Notes: generated by a model not told the origin, from the letters alone. DNA of 13,354 bases from Actinomycetes bacterium (GCA_021798135.1 JAJZYI010000056.1:1-13354), one strand, 5' to 3'. Positions 1 through 7,077 are shown, counted from the first letter of the stretch. Translations and numbers: made by a program.

Positions 1-68
1 CGCCCGCCGCACCGGGCGCGGGCGGGCCCGGCGTGGCAGCGGGGCGGGCGGGCCGCCGTGGTCCCGGG

Positions 69-87
69 GCGGGCGGGGCCCGCCCGC
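69..87 (-). terminator. GC-rich dyad just beyond the SDR stop codon
   Basis: A perfect 9-bp inverted repeat (GCGGGCGGG / CCCGCCCGC, one central base) abuts the stop codon of the minus-strand SDR gene. In RNA it would fold with a slightly shorter stem. There is no U-tract, so this is a possible GC-hairpin terminator only. Bases 1-68 hold further GC-rich sequence with no gene seen. Confidence 0.3.
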
Positions 88-999
88 TCAGCCGCGCCCG
101 GCCCGGAAGGCGGCCAGCCAGCTCTCGAACTCGCTGGCCACGATGCGCGCACCCGTCAGCCCGTTCGCCTCGCGCGACGCCAGGAAGACGATCGGCGGGC
201 CCATGATCTCGGGGCGCAGCAGGCGCTCGCGGGCGTCGCCGGGCAGCTCGTCGGGGATCATGCCGGTGTCGGTGGCCCCGCCGGGCAGCAGCAGGTCGAC
301 GGCCACGCCCAGGTCGCGCAGGTCCTCGGTCATCACGCGGCTGAGCGCCTCGGAGCCGGCCCGGGACGGCCCGTAGGGGGCGAAGCCGCGCCGCCCCATC
401 GTCTGGTGGTTGATCGAGACGTTCACGATGCGGCCCGAGTGCCGCCGCACCATGTGCGGGGCGAACGCCCGGGCGACCAGGAAGTAGCCGGTCAGGTTGG
501 TGGCGACGACGTCGGCGAACTGGTCCGGCGTGACCTCGAAGAACGGCATGGGCCGGTCGAAGAACCGGGGGTTCACCGTCCGCATGCCGATGCCAGCGTT
601 GTTCACGAGCAGGTCGACCGCCCCGAGCCTGGCGACCGCCGAGGTCGCGGCCGCCTCCACCGAGGCGGGGTCGCGGACGTCGAGCGGAAGGGCGACGACC
701 CGGTCACCGTGGGGGCCGCGGGCACGCAGGGCCGCCTGCAGGCGGATGCCGGGCCGGCTGGCGAGCGCGACCGTCGCGCCGGCCTGGAGCAGCGCGTCCG
801 CCATCGCGGCGCCGAGGCCGCTGGTGGCGCCGGTCACCACGCAGCGCACGCCGGTCAGGTCCGTGCCGGCCCTCGGGCCCGTGCCGGCAGCTGCGCCGGG
901 CCCTGCGGTCGCCTCGCCGCCAGTCGCCGTGCCGGCAGCTGCGCCGGGCGCGCCGGTCGCCTCGCCGCCGGTCGGCGTGCCGGTGGAAGGGTCGCTCAC
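88..999 (-). CDS. SDR-family oxidoreductase with atypical active site
   Basis: Short-chain dehydrogenase/reductase fold, 303 aa from a GTG start at 999. The Rossmann motif TGATSGLG is at residues 56-63, NNAG at 133-136, the helix-4 Asn in ATNLTGY near 168, and the active-site segment NVSINHQTM...FAPYGPSR at about 193-213. The Tyr (209) is present. The usual Lys four residues later is Arg213, and the Ser expected 13 residues before Tyr is Ile196. Catalysis by the classical Ser-Tyr-Lys triad is therefore doubtful, and the substrate is unknown. Residues 1-46 are a low-complexity Gly/Ala/Thr/Pro leader made by a 48-bp tandem duplication, not part of the fold. The frame stays open far upstream, but that part is antisense to the divergent NRDE gene. 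GTG 999 is preferred because it sits 7 nt after a TAGAAC box, as in three other genes here. Confidence 0.88.
   Translation of the reverse strand: MSDPSTGTPTGGEATGAPGAAAGTATGGEATAGPGAAAGTGPRAGTDLTGVRCVVTGATSGLGAAMADALLQAGATVALASRPGIRLQAALRARGPHGDRVVALPLDVRDPASVEAAATSAVARLGAVDLLVNNAGIGMRTVNPRFFDRPMPFFEVTPDQFADVVATNLTGYFLVARAFAPHMVRRHSGRIVNVSINHQTMGRRGFAPYGPSRAGSEALSRVMTEDLRDLGVAVDLLLPGGATDTGMIPDELPGDARERLLRPEIMGPPIVFLASREANGLTGARIVASEFESWLAAFRAGRG
881..976. repeat. 48-bp tandem repeat, two copies
   Basis: Two adjacent 48-bp copies begin at 881 and 929, each opening with GTGCCGGCAGCTGCGCC, and a partial third starts at 977. Being a multiple of three, they encode a duplicated 16-residue TGGEAT..PGAAAGT segment in the N-terminal leader of the SDR protein. 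Confidence 0.9.
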
Positions 1000-1006
1000 G
1001 TCGCCC

Positions 1007-1012
1007 GTTCTA
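1007..1012 (-). promoter_or_regulatory. -10-like TAGAAC, putative leaderless start of SDR gene
   Basis: Read on the minus strand, TAGAAC is followed by 7 nt and then the GTG start at 999, with no purine-rich ribosome site between. The last base departs from the TANNNT consensus. The call rests mainly on the identical geometry at three other GTG starts in this window. Confidence 0.45.
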
Positions 1013-1109
1013 CCCGCTGCCTCCTCGCCGCGCCTGGCGGCGGTGCCCGAGGCGAGCAGCGCCGGACGCCGGGCGGCCTGGCGCGTGCGCCACCGGGTGC
1101 CGCTGCCCC

Positions 1110-1115
1110 TAGCGT
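1110..1115 (+). promoter_or_regulatory. -10 element TAGCGT, putative leaderless start of NRDE gene
   Basis: TAGCGT fits TANNNT and lies 7 nt before GTG 1123, placing the expected transcription start at or within a base or two of the start codon. No Shine-Dalgarno is present. It lies about 100 bp from the divergent -10 of the SDR gene, so 1000-1122 is a two-way promoter region. Confidence 0.55.
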
Positions 1116-1122
1116 TGCCGGC

Positions 1123-2001
1123 GTGTGCCTGCTGATCGTTCTGTCGCGTGTGGTGCCCGGTGCGCCGCTGGTGGTGGCGGCCAACCGCGACGAGCGCCTC
1201 GACCGGCCGGCTCGTGCCATGACCGTGCTGCGCGACGGCGGCCCGCGCGTCCTCGGCGGCGTCGACGAGCTGGCGGGCGGCACGTGGCTCGCGGTGAACG
1301 ACCGGGGTGTCGTCGCCGGCCTCACCAACCTGCCCGCCGCCGGCGGCCGCGACCCGTCCCGGCGGTCGCGTGGGGAGCTGCCACTGGCGCTGGCCGCCTG
1401 CCCCGACGCGTCCACGGCGGCCGCCGTCGCCTCGGAGTTCCGCCCGGACGACTACAACCCGTGCTGGCTGCTCGTGGGCGACCGCCGGTCGCTGCACTAC
1501 GTCGACCTGACCGGGACCGGGCCTCCGGCTGTCACCGAGCTCGGTCCGGGCGTCCACGTCCTCGGCAACAGCCCGCTCGGTGCGCCCTCACCCAAGGTGG
1601 ACCACGTGCGCCGCCTGGTCGACCGGGTGGCCGGTGCCGGTGGGCCGGCGCTGTTCGGCGCGCTGGCCCGGGTGCTGGCCGACCACACGGTCACCACGCC
1701 CCTCGGCGACCCGGCACCGGCGTGGGGTGCCGGCCCGAGCCACGCCTCGGGCCGGGCAGGCGGCCCCGCACTCGCGTCGGCAGCCCCTCCCGGGGTGCCG
1801 GTCCGCCGTCCCGAGACCTCGGCCTGCTGCGTGCACACCGACGACTACGGCACCCGATCCTCGCTGCTCGTCGGCGTGGCGGACGACGAGCACCGTCCAC
1901 CGGTGCTGTCCGTCGCCGACGGCTCGCCGTGCACGGCGGACTTCGTCGACGCCACGGACCTGTGGGTCGCGGGTGGCGCGAGCCGGGCCGGCAGCGGGTG
2001 A
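1123..2001 (+). CDS. NRDE (TANGO2-like) family protein
   Basis: 292 aa. After a GTG start the protein reads (M)CLLIVLSRV...PLVVAANRDE, the family N-terminus. Cys2 is conserved in this Ntn-hydrolase-like family, and the eponymous Asn-Arg-Asp-Glu is at residues 21-24. Further family blocks are GGTWLAVNDRG (52-62), LTNLP (68-71), HVLGNSPLG (145-153, the usual LSNS block) and HTDDYGTRSSLLV (238-250). The molecular activity of bacterial members is not settled, so no reaction is proposed. Start choice: GTG 1123 puts Cys at position 2 and lies 7 nt after TAGCGT, whereas the frame upstream is antisense to the SDR gene. A Gly/Ala/Pro-rich linker around 198-225 is longer than in typical members. The last codons sit in a 51-bp duplication. 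Confidence 0.87.
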   Translation: MCLLIVLSRVVPGAPLVVAANRDERLDRPARAMTVLRDGGPRVLGGVDELAGGTWLAVNDRGVVAGLTNLPAAGGRDPSRRSRGELPLALAACPDASTAAAVASEFRPDDYNPCWLLVGDRRSLHYVDLTGTGPPAVTELGPGVHVLGNSPLGAPSPKVDHVRRLVDRVAGAGGPALFGALARVLADHTVTTPLGDPAPAWGAGPSHASGRAGGPALASAAPPGVPVRRPETSACCVHTDDYGTRSSLLVGVADDEHRPPVLSVADGSPCTADFVDATDLWVAGGASRAGSG

Positions 2002-2043
2002 GCGCGGCTGGCGCGGGCCGCGGGTGGCGCGAGCCGGGCCGGC
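1968..2043. repeat. 25-bp direct repeat spanning the NRDE stop codon
   Basis: CGCGGGTGGCGCGAGCCGGG plus five more bases occurs at 1968-1992 and again at 2019-2043, an offset of 51 bp (17 codons). The first copy encodes the protein's final AGGASRAG and the second lies in the 3' untranslated region, so the gene end looks duplicated. Confidence 0.85.
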
Positions 2044-2099
2044 GGCTGGTCGGCACTGACGTCACGAGCGCCCGTGCCAGACGCGCCGGCGTCGGATCG

Positions 2100-2105
2100 T
2101 AGGAT
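2100..2105 (+). promoter_or_regulatory. -10 element TAGGAT, putative leaderless start of pgeF
   Basis: TAGGAT fits TANNNT and is followed by 6 nt and GTG 2112, with no ribosome-binding sequence between. This gives pgeF its own start site about 100 bp after the NRDE gene. Confidence 0.6.
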
Positions 2106-2111
2106 GCCACG

Positions 2112-2915
2112 GTGCGCGTGGACCACCATCCCGGCGGGATCGTCACGTGGCACTTCGCCATGGACGGCCCCGAGCTGACGGCGCTGTTCACGACCCGGCA
2201 CGGCGGGTGCAGCAGCGGGCCCTACGCGGGCCTGAACCTGGCCTTCCACGTCGGGGACGACCCCGTGGCGGTGGCCGCCAACCGTGACGCGCTGTGCCGA
2301 GTGCTGGGCGTCGACCGCCTGACCGTCGCCGACCAGCAGCACGGGCGGCGGGTGGCGGTGGTGGACGCGTTGCTGGCGGGCGCCGGTCACGGGTCCGCGT
2401 CGGACGCCCGCGAGCGGCTCGGCGGCGTCGACGCGCTGGTCACCGACCGGCCCGGCGTGGCGATCGGGGTGCTGGTGGCCGACTGCGCGCCGGTCGTGCT
2501 CTACGACCCGGCGCGCAGGGCGGTCGGCGTGGTCCACGCGGGTCGGGCCGGTGCCTGCCTGGACGTGGTCGGCGCCGCCGTGGCGGCCATGTCCGAGCGC
2601 TTCGGGAGCCGGCCGGCCGACCTGCTGGCCGGTGTCGGCCCGTGCATCGGCGCGGGCTCGTACGAGATCGCCGCCGACGCCCTGGCCGAGGTGCGCGACG
2701 TGTTCGGCGACGGGCTGCTGCGGCCGACCGCAGGCGGCCGGGCGTGCTTCGACCTGCCCGGTGCGGTCCGGGAGCGCCTGCTGACGGCGGGCGTCGTCGG
2801 GGCTCACGTGGAGGAGATGGCGGTCGACACGGCGGCGGCCGGGGACGAGCTCTTCTCGGACCGGGCCGCCCGACCGTGCGGGCGGTCGATGCTCGTCGCC
2901 GTCCTGCGGCGTTGA
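2112..2915 (+). CDS. pgeF: peptidoglycan editing factor PgeF (YfiH / DUF152 / laccase-domain family)
   Basis: 267 aa, full length for the family. Conserved blocks in order: TTRHGG..GPYAGLNLAFHVGDD (27-50), DQQHG (74-78), LVADCAPVVLYDP (121-133), VVHAGRAG (140-147), GVGPCIGAGSYEI (174-186) and the C-terminal F-S-D-R..GR (248-258). His77, Cys125 and His142 are the expected metal/active-site residues. Family members act in the cytoplasm on misincorporated Ser in muropeptide precursors, and relatives have purine nucleoside phosphorylase or adenosine deaminase activity. The usual HAGWRG is HAGRAG here, so the Trp-Arg pair is changed. In many actinobacteria pgeF follows ftsZ. Here it is followed by a cation transporter overlapping by 1 nt (TGATG), implying coupled translation. 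Confidence 0.9.
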   Translation: MRVDHHPGGIVTWHFAMDGPELTALFTTRHGGCSSGPYAGLNLAFHVGDDPVAVAANRDALCRVLGVDRLTVADQQHGRRVAVVDALLAGAGHGSASDARERLGGVDALVTDRPGVAIGVLVADCAPVVLYDPARRAVGVVHAGRAGACLDVVGAAVAAMSERFGSRPADLLAGVGPCIGAGSYEIAADALAEVRDVFGDGLLRPTAGGRACFDLPGAVRERLLTAGVVGAHVEEMAVDTAAAGDELFSDRAARPCGRSMLVAVLRR

Positions 2916-3601
2916 TGGTCGGCGGCGACCAGGGTGCCACGACGGGCGGCGGAGGTCCTGGCGGGGCTGGCGGCGACGCTGCCGGGACGGCCGGGGAGCT
3001 GCGCCGCCGAGCGCTCCGGCTGGAGTGGGTGACCACCGCGTGGAATTCGCTGGAGGTGGTGGTGACCGTCGCCCTGGGCGTGCGGGCCCGGTCCCTGGCG
3101 CTCGTCGCCTTCGGCCTCGACTCGCTGGTCGAGATCTTCGCCACCCTGATCGTGATCGGGCACCTGGGCGGCCGGCTGCCCGGGCCGAAGCTGCACGGGG
3201 GCCGGGCCCTGCGGCTGATCGCGGGGGCGTTCTGGCTGCTCGCCGCCTACCTGTTGGTGTCCGGCAGCCGCAGCCTGGCCGGGCACGCCAGGCCCGGGCA
3301 CTCGCCGGCGGGCATCGCCTACCTGGCGGTGACGGCGGTCGTCATGTTCGCCCTGGCCGCCCGCAAGCGCCGGATCGCCACGGCGATGGGCAGCGGGCCG
3401 ATGTCGCACGAGGCCTCCATGACGTTCCTCGACGGCGGGCTCAGCGTCGGGATCCTGGCCGCCCTGGCGGTGGACGCCGGCCTCGGCTGGTGGTGGGCCG
3501 ACGCCACCGCCGCGGTGGCCGTCGCCGTGCTCGCCGTGCGCGAGGGCTTCGAAGCCTGGCGGGACGCCGCCGCCGAAGCAGCGGGCGCGCCACCGGGCTG
3601 A
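2915..3601 (+). CDS. cation-efflux (CDF-like) transporter, membrane domain only
   Basis: 228 aa. After a Gly-rich N-terminus, residues 36-211 carry about six hydrophobic segments: roughly 45-60, 62-83, 100-116, 132-149, 170-190 and 193-208. The block VAFGLDSLVEIFATL (64-78) matches the CDF metal-site helix, with Asp69 and Glu73 where the classic motif has two acidic residues. Later GWWWADATAAVAVA (191-204) is typical of short actinobacterial cation transporters. The cytoplasmic C-terminal domain of full CDF proteins is absent, and the second metal-site helix reads HEASMTFLDGG rather than HxxxD. The substrate is unknown (divalent metal by family). The ATG overlaps the pgeF stop, so it is probably co-expressed with pgeF. 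Confidence 0.82.
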   Translation: MVGGDQGATTGGGGPGGAGGDAAGTAGELRRRALRLEWVTTAWNSLEVVVTVALGVRARSLALVAFGLDSLVEIFATLIVIGHLGGRLPGPKLHGGRALRLIAGAFWLLAAYLLVSGSRSLAGHARPGHSPAGIAYLAVTAVVMFALAARKRRIATAMGSGPMSHEASMTFLDGGLSVGILAALAVDAGLGWWWADATAAVAVAVLAVREGFEAWRDAAAEAAGAPPG

Positions 3602-3743
3602 ACGTGCGGCTCGCGAGCGGGCCCGGCGGGCGGTCCGGCACGGGCGACCCCGTCGCCACCTCGACCTGCATAATGGCGAGGACCGACCGTCACGCCCAGG
3701 GCGCGGAGCCGCCAGCCGGGCCGGGCCGGTGGTGGCACGCCGA

Positions 3744-3784
3744 CCGGCCAGCCGGGACGCGTCCCTCGCCGACCGGCTGGCCGG
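3744..3784. repeat. 12-bp perfect inverted repeat with nested palindrome, upstream of FabG-like gene
   Basis: CCGGCCAGCCGG (3744-3755) and CCGGCTGGCCGG (3773-3784) are perfect reverse complements around a 17-nt loop. A second palindrome, GGGACGCGTCCC (3754-3765), overlaps the left arm, so two structures are mutually exclusive. It lies in the 275-bp gap 3602-3876. It could terminate the pgeF operon or form a structured leader for the SDR gene. A weak -10-like CATAAT sits at 3669-3674. Confidence 0.55.
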
Positions 3785-3876
3785 GGCCCGCCACGCCCGC
3801 CGTCCTGGGCGCGTCCCGGGAGCTTCCGCAGCTGCCACCCGAGAGGAGGCAGCCGCCTGCCGACAGGAGAGAGAGC

Positions 3877-4644
3877 ATGCCGTCACTTGCGGGCCGCACC
3901 GCCCTCGTCACCGGCGCGTCCAGGGGGATCGGCGCGGCCGTCGCCCGGGCGCTCGACGACGCCGGGGCCCGGGTGGCCCTGGTGGCCAGGGACGCGCGGG
4001 CGCTCGGCGAGGTCGCCGGCGCGCTCCTGCACGACCCGGTCGTCGTCGCCGCCGACCTCGGCGCGCCCGACGGGCCCGCCAAGGTCGCCAGGGACGTGCT
4101 CGGCGCCGTCGGGGCCGTGGACGTCCTGGTCAACAACGCGGCAGCCGCGGCCCGCCTCCCCATCACCGAGACGGGGCCCGCCGTCGTCGACGAGCTGCTG
4201 GCGGTCAACGTGCGCGCCCCGCTCCTGCTCACCGCCGCGCTCGTGCCGGGGATGGTCGCGCGCGGCGGGGGGTGCATCGTCAACGTCTCGTCGGTGTCGG
4301 GGCTCGTCGGGACGCCGAACCGGGCCGCCTATGCCGCATCCAAGGGCGCCCTCGACGCCGCCACCCGAGCGCTCGCCATGGAGCTGGGGCCGTCGGGCAT
4401 CCGGGTGAACGCTGTCGCCCCCGGCGTCGTGGACACGGCGCTTTGGGCGAAGAACAAGGCCGTTCCCGGCGTCGTCGAGCGCGTCGAGGCCCTGACCCCG
4501 CTCCGCCGGTGGGGCGAGCCCGAGGACATCGCGGACGTCGTCGTCTTCCTGGCGTCCGACGCCGCCAGGCTCGTCACCGGGGAGACCATCTCGGTCGACG
4601 GCGGCATGGCCCACACCCTCGACCTGTACGGGGGACCGGTCTGA
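3877..4644 (+). CDS. SDR-family oxidoreductase, FabG-like
   Basis: 255 aa, a classical SDR with all expected parts: TGASRGIG (12-19), NNAA (87-90, usually NNAG), Asn111, catalytic Ser139-Tyr152-Lys156, IRVNAVAPGVV (175-185) and the C-terminal GETISVDGGM (235-244). This is the pattern of 3-oxoacyl-ACP reductase-like and sugar or steroid alcohol dehydrogenases, so the substrate cannot be named. The Gly after the TG-motif Arg (ASRGIG) and the alanine-rich R38-D39 turn suggest NADP(H) by analogy, weakly. The start is secure: AGGAGA at 3865-3870 lies 6 nt before ATG 3877. It stands alone with a structured upstream gap. Confidence 0.9.
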   Translation: MPSLAGRTALVTGASRGIGAAVARALDDAGARVALVARDARALGEVAGALLHDPVVVAADLGAPDGPAKVARDVLGAVGAVDVLVNNAAAAARLPITETGPAVVDELLAVNVRAPLLLTAALVPGMVARGGGCIVNVSSVSGLVGTPNRAAYAASKGALDAATRALAMELGPSGIRVNAVAPGVVDTALWAKNKAVPGVVERVEALTPLRRWGEPEDIADVVVFLASDAARLVTGETISVDGGMAHTLDLYGGPV

Positions 4645-4675
4645 CGACCCGCCCGCCGGGGCCGCCGTCGCGCGA

Positions 4676-4760
4676 ACCGGTGCTCGCTGGGATCATGGGG
4701 GAGTCATGCCGGCGTGGCGGGCGATCGGGTGCGCGGACCGGTACCGGCTGGGATGATGGG
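4676..4760 (+). repeat. imperfect 24-bp direct repeat upstream of secreted protein gene
   Basis: ACCGGTGCTCGCTGGGATCA (start at 4676) and ACCGGTACCGGCTGGGATGA (start at 4737) share 20 of 24 bases when extended to ATGGG. The second ends 23 nt before the ATG at 4784. They may be paired promoter or regulator sites. No good -35 box is seen. Confidence 0.4.
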
Positions 4761-4783
4761 CACGACCGGGACGGGGAGGTCGG

Positions 4784-6025
4784 ATGCGGAACGGGTGGGT
4801 CCGGGTGGCGGCTGTGCTCCTGTCGGCGGCCGCCGGGCCGGCGGCGCTCGGCACGCTGGCCGCCGGGACGGCGGGCGCCCAGCCCGCGTCGGCCGGCGTG
4901 GTGGCGTTCGGGGACGCGACGGCGCACGGTGCGCCGTCCGCCGGCCAGCTCGTGGCGCCCGTGACCGCCGTCGTGGCGGACCCCGCGGGCGGGGGTTACT
5001 GGCTGGCCGCCGCCGACGGCGGGGTGTTCAGCTACGGGAAGGCCGCGTACCACGGCTCCCTGGGCGGGGCACCGCTCAACCAGCCGGTGGTGGGCATGGC
5101 CGCCACACCGGATGGCGGGGGCTACTGGCTGACCCCCGACCTGGGGGGCGTCGTCGCCTACGGCGACGCCGTCTCGTACTCGGCGTCCTCGACGTTCGTC
5201 GGGCCGAGGAACGCCCCGGTGGTGGGCATGGCGGCAACCCCGGACGGCAGGGGCTACTGGCAGGTGGCCGCCGACGGCGGGGTGTTCGCCTACGGCGACG
5301 CAGGCTTCTACGGCTCGATGGGCGGCAAGTCGCTCGACCAGCCGGTGGTGGGGATGGCGGCCACGCCGGACGGCAGGGGCTACTGGCTGGTGGCCGCCGA
5401 CGGCGGGGTGTTCGCCTTCGGCGACGCAGGCTTCTACGGCTCGATGGGCGGCAGGTCCCTCAACCGGCCGGTGGTGGGGATGGCGGCCACGCCGGACGGC
5501 AGGGGCTACTGGCTGGTGGCGGCGGACGGCGGGGTGTTCGCCTTCGGCGACGCCGCTTTCCACGGCTCGGCCGCCGCGGCGCCGCCGAGCACGCCGGTGG
5601 CCGGCATGGCCGCCGTCCCGGGTGGCGGCGGCTACTGGCTCGCCACCTCCGTCGAGACCGGGCCGGCGGCGACGGCCGTGCCATCGGTGCAGGCCGACTG
5701 CGCGTCACCCCAGGCGGCGGGGGTGGTCCGGCCGTCGAGCATCCTGATCGCCTGCGGCGACGGCAACGCCAAGCTCACCGACCTGCGCTGGTCCTCGTGG
5801 ACGGCGTCGACGGCCACCGCGACCGGGTTCTACACCCACAACCTCTGCGTCCCCGACTGCGCCCAGGGCACCTTCGTCTCCGCCCCCACCCAGGTGACCC
5901 TCGCCGACCCGGTGCCGACCGTCGCCGGACGCGAGTTCGCCCAGCTCACCTACACGTACGCCGACCCCTCCGACGCCGGTGGCCAGGCCAGCTCCCGGGG
6001 CGTCATCCCCGCGACCGAGGGCTGA
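4784..6025 (+). CDS. secreted protein with 42-residue GYW/ADGGVFAFGDA repeats and C-terminal four-Cys domain
   Basis: 413 aa. The start is fixed by GGGGAGG at 4773-4779. Residues 1-32 form a signal peptide (basic MRNGWVR, hydrophobic core, AGA-Q cleavage region), so the protein is exported. Residues 59-100, 101-144, 145-186, 187-228, 229-270 and a partial 271-288 are repeats of PVVGMAATPDGRGYWLVAADGGVFAFGDAGFYGSMGG type (abbreviated: VGMA, GYW, ADGG, GDA, FYGS), plausibly beta-propeller-like blades. Such repeats are abundant in Acidimicrobiia exported proteins of unknown role. Residues 296-413 form a separate domain with Cys306, Cys324, Cys355 and Cys359 and the blocks ILIACGDGNAKL and LRWSSW, seen as a stand-alone secreted domain in actinobacteria. 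Two disulfides are possible. No catalytic motif or anchor is seen. Confidence 0.85.
   Translation: MRNGWVRVAAVLLSAAAGPAALGTLAAGTAGAQPASAGVVAFGDATAHGAPSAGQLVAPVTAVVADPAGGGYWLAAADGGVFSYGKAAYHGSLGGAPLNQPVVGMAATPDGGGYWLTPDLGGVVAYGDAVSYSASSTFVGPRNAPVVGMAATPDGRGYWQVAADGGVFAYGDAGFYGSMGGKSLDQPVVGMAATPDGRGYWLVAADGGVFAFGDAGFYGSMGGRSLNRPVVGMAATPDGRGYWLVAADGGVFAFGDAAFHGSAAAAPPSTPVAGMAAVPGGGGYWLATSVETGPAATAVPSVQADCASPQAAGVVRPSSILIACGDGNAKLTDLRWSSWTASTATATGFYTHNLCVPDCAQGTFVSAPTQVTLADPVPTVAGREFAQLTYTYADPSDAGGQASSRGVIPATEG
4958..5593 (+). repeat. 126-bp tandem coding repeats in the secreted protein gene
   Basis: Five 42- to 44-codon units. The three beginning at 5216, 5342 and 5468 are nearly identical in DNA, including synonymous positions, which points to recent tandem duplication rather than long-conserved blades. 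The outer units are more diverged. Confidence 0.85.
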
Positions 6026-6121
6026 TCCCGGTGGAGCGCGTCGTCGCGATGCTGGGTCCGGGGCATCGGCGGTGACGCAACCGCCGTCCCGGTGGACCGT
6101 CGTGGGTGCGGCTCCCGCGGA

Positions 6122-6127
6122 TAGCTT
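6122..6127 (+). promoter_or_regulatory. -10 element TAGCTT, putative leaderless start of hemolysin III gene
   Basis: TAGCTT fits TANNNT and is followed by 7 nt and GTG 6135, with no ribosome-binding sequence. It is the fourth case of this arrangement in the window and supports GTG 6135 over the in-frame ATG at 6165. Confidence 0.55.
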
Positions 6128-6134
6128 CGGTCCC

Positions 6135-6803
6135 GTGCCATCGGTCGCCCCCCGGGCAGCGCGCATGAGCGGCACGGCGGCGGCGCCGCGCTGGCGCGGC
6201 CGCCTGCACGTCGCCGCGTTCGTCGCCGCGGTGCCCGCGGGTGTCGCGCTGGCATGGCGCGAGCACGGGATCGCCGTCCTCGTCTACGCCGCCTGCCTGG
6301 TCTGCCTGTTCGGGACGAGCGCCGCGTACCACCTGTGGCCCATGGGCCCCGACCGGCGCCGGATTGCCCAGCGGGCGGACCACGCCATGATCTACCTGTA
6401 CATCGCCGCCGCCTACAGCCCGTTCTGCCTGTACGTGGTGGGCGGGACCGTCGGCGACGTGGTCCTCGCCGTGGTGTGGGCCGGCGCGGCGGTGGGGATC
6501 GGCGCCAAGCTCCTCGCCTTCCAGCGCAGCCGCGCCGCCTCGGCGGCCCTCTACCTGGTGCTGGGCTGGCTCGCGGCGCTCACCCTGCCCGAAGCGGTCC
6601 GTCGGCTCGGCGCGGTCGACCTCGCCCTGCTCGGGTTCATGGGCCTGCTCTACACCGGTGGGGCGGTCGTGCTGGCCCGCCGCGCACCGGACCCGGCCCC
6701 CGACGTGTTCGGCTACCACGAGGTCTGGCACGCGGCGGTGGTGCTGGCCTGCGCCTGCTACTTCGCGGTGGTGTGGACCCTGCCAGCGCTCGGCCCTCAC
6801 TGA
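6135..6803 (+). CDS. trhA: hemolysin III family (TrhA / PAQR-like) membrane protein
   Basis: 222 aa, normal family length, with seven predicted membrane segments from about residue 24 to 216. PAQR-type metal-site motifs are intact: SAAYH (His66), RADHAMIYLYIAAAYSPF (Asp82, His83) and GYHEVWH (His195, His199). This is the H...D...HxxxH pattern thought to bind zinc inside the membrane. Bacterial members are linked to membrane energetics and lipid homeostasis. True hemolysis is not implied. The start is GTG 6135, 7 nt after a TAGCTT box. ATG 6165 would remove ten non-hydrophobic residues and is possible. The gene is monocistronic. 6804-6928 downstream holds no gene or clear hairpin before the tRNA-derived repeat. 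Confidence 0.88.
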   Translation: MPSVAPRAARMSGTAAAPRWRGRLHVAAFVAAVPAGVALAWREHGIAVLVYAACLVCLFGTSAAYHLWPMGPDRRRIAQRADHAMIYLYIAAAYSPFCLYVVGGTVGDVVLAVVWAGAAVGIGAKLLAFQRSRAASAALYLVLGWLAALTLPEAVRRLGAVDLALLGFMGLLYTGGAVVLARRAPDPAPDVFGYHEVWHAAVVLACACYFAVVWTLPALGPH

Positions 6804-6928
6804 CGGGGCCCGCAGGCCGCGATCGGGGCGGCGTCCACTGGCAGTCCCCGCGACGGGGCGCGTGGCGACCGGGCGCGCCTCCGATCGCAGCGCGGCGATC
6901 CGATGGGCGGCAGCCGAATGCCCCGGCA

Positions 6929-6984
6929 GCGGAGGAGGTGGGGTTCGAACCCACGGTGGCCCTGCGACCACAACGGTCTTCGAG
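6929..6984 (-). repeat. attachment-site-like duplicate of tRNA-Ser 3' half (left end of island)
   Basis: 53 of 56 bases match 8545-8600, in the same orientation. The segment contains the acceptor 3' strand, T-arm, variable arm, 3' anticodon stem and anticodon loop of tRNA-Ser(CGA), then stops: beyond 6984 no 5' half exists. The T-stem still pairs. Differences are at 6943, 6962 and 6978. It is a tRNA fragment, not a gene. Confidence 0.85.
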
Positions 6985-7077
6985 GACTCGACCTGGGTTC
7001 CGGCCGGTGTGACGATGTGCCGTTGACCTGGGCTCTCATGAGGCGACCGTCCGGCCTGTCCTGTGGACGACGTCGGA

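Noticed and set aside
58..1122. Long plus-strand frame upstream of the NRDE gene
   Set aside because: It is antisense to the SDR gene, Arg/Gly/Ala-rich and without family motifs. The true protein begins with MCLL at 1123.
4574..5563. 329-codon minus-strand frame with VEACVAEGEHPAV repeats
   Set aside because: Its repeats are the mirror image of the 126-bp repeats of the secreted protein, which has a signal peptide and ribosome site.
6929..6984. Second tRNA-Ser gene
   Set aside because: Only the 3' half exists. There is no 5' acceptor strand, D-arm or 5' anticodon stem beyond 6984.
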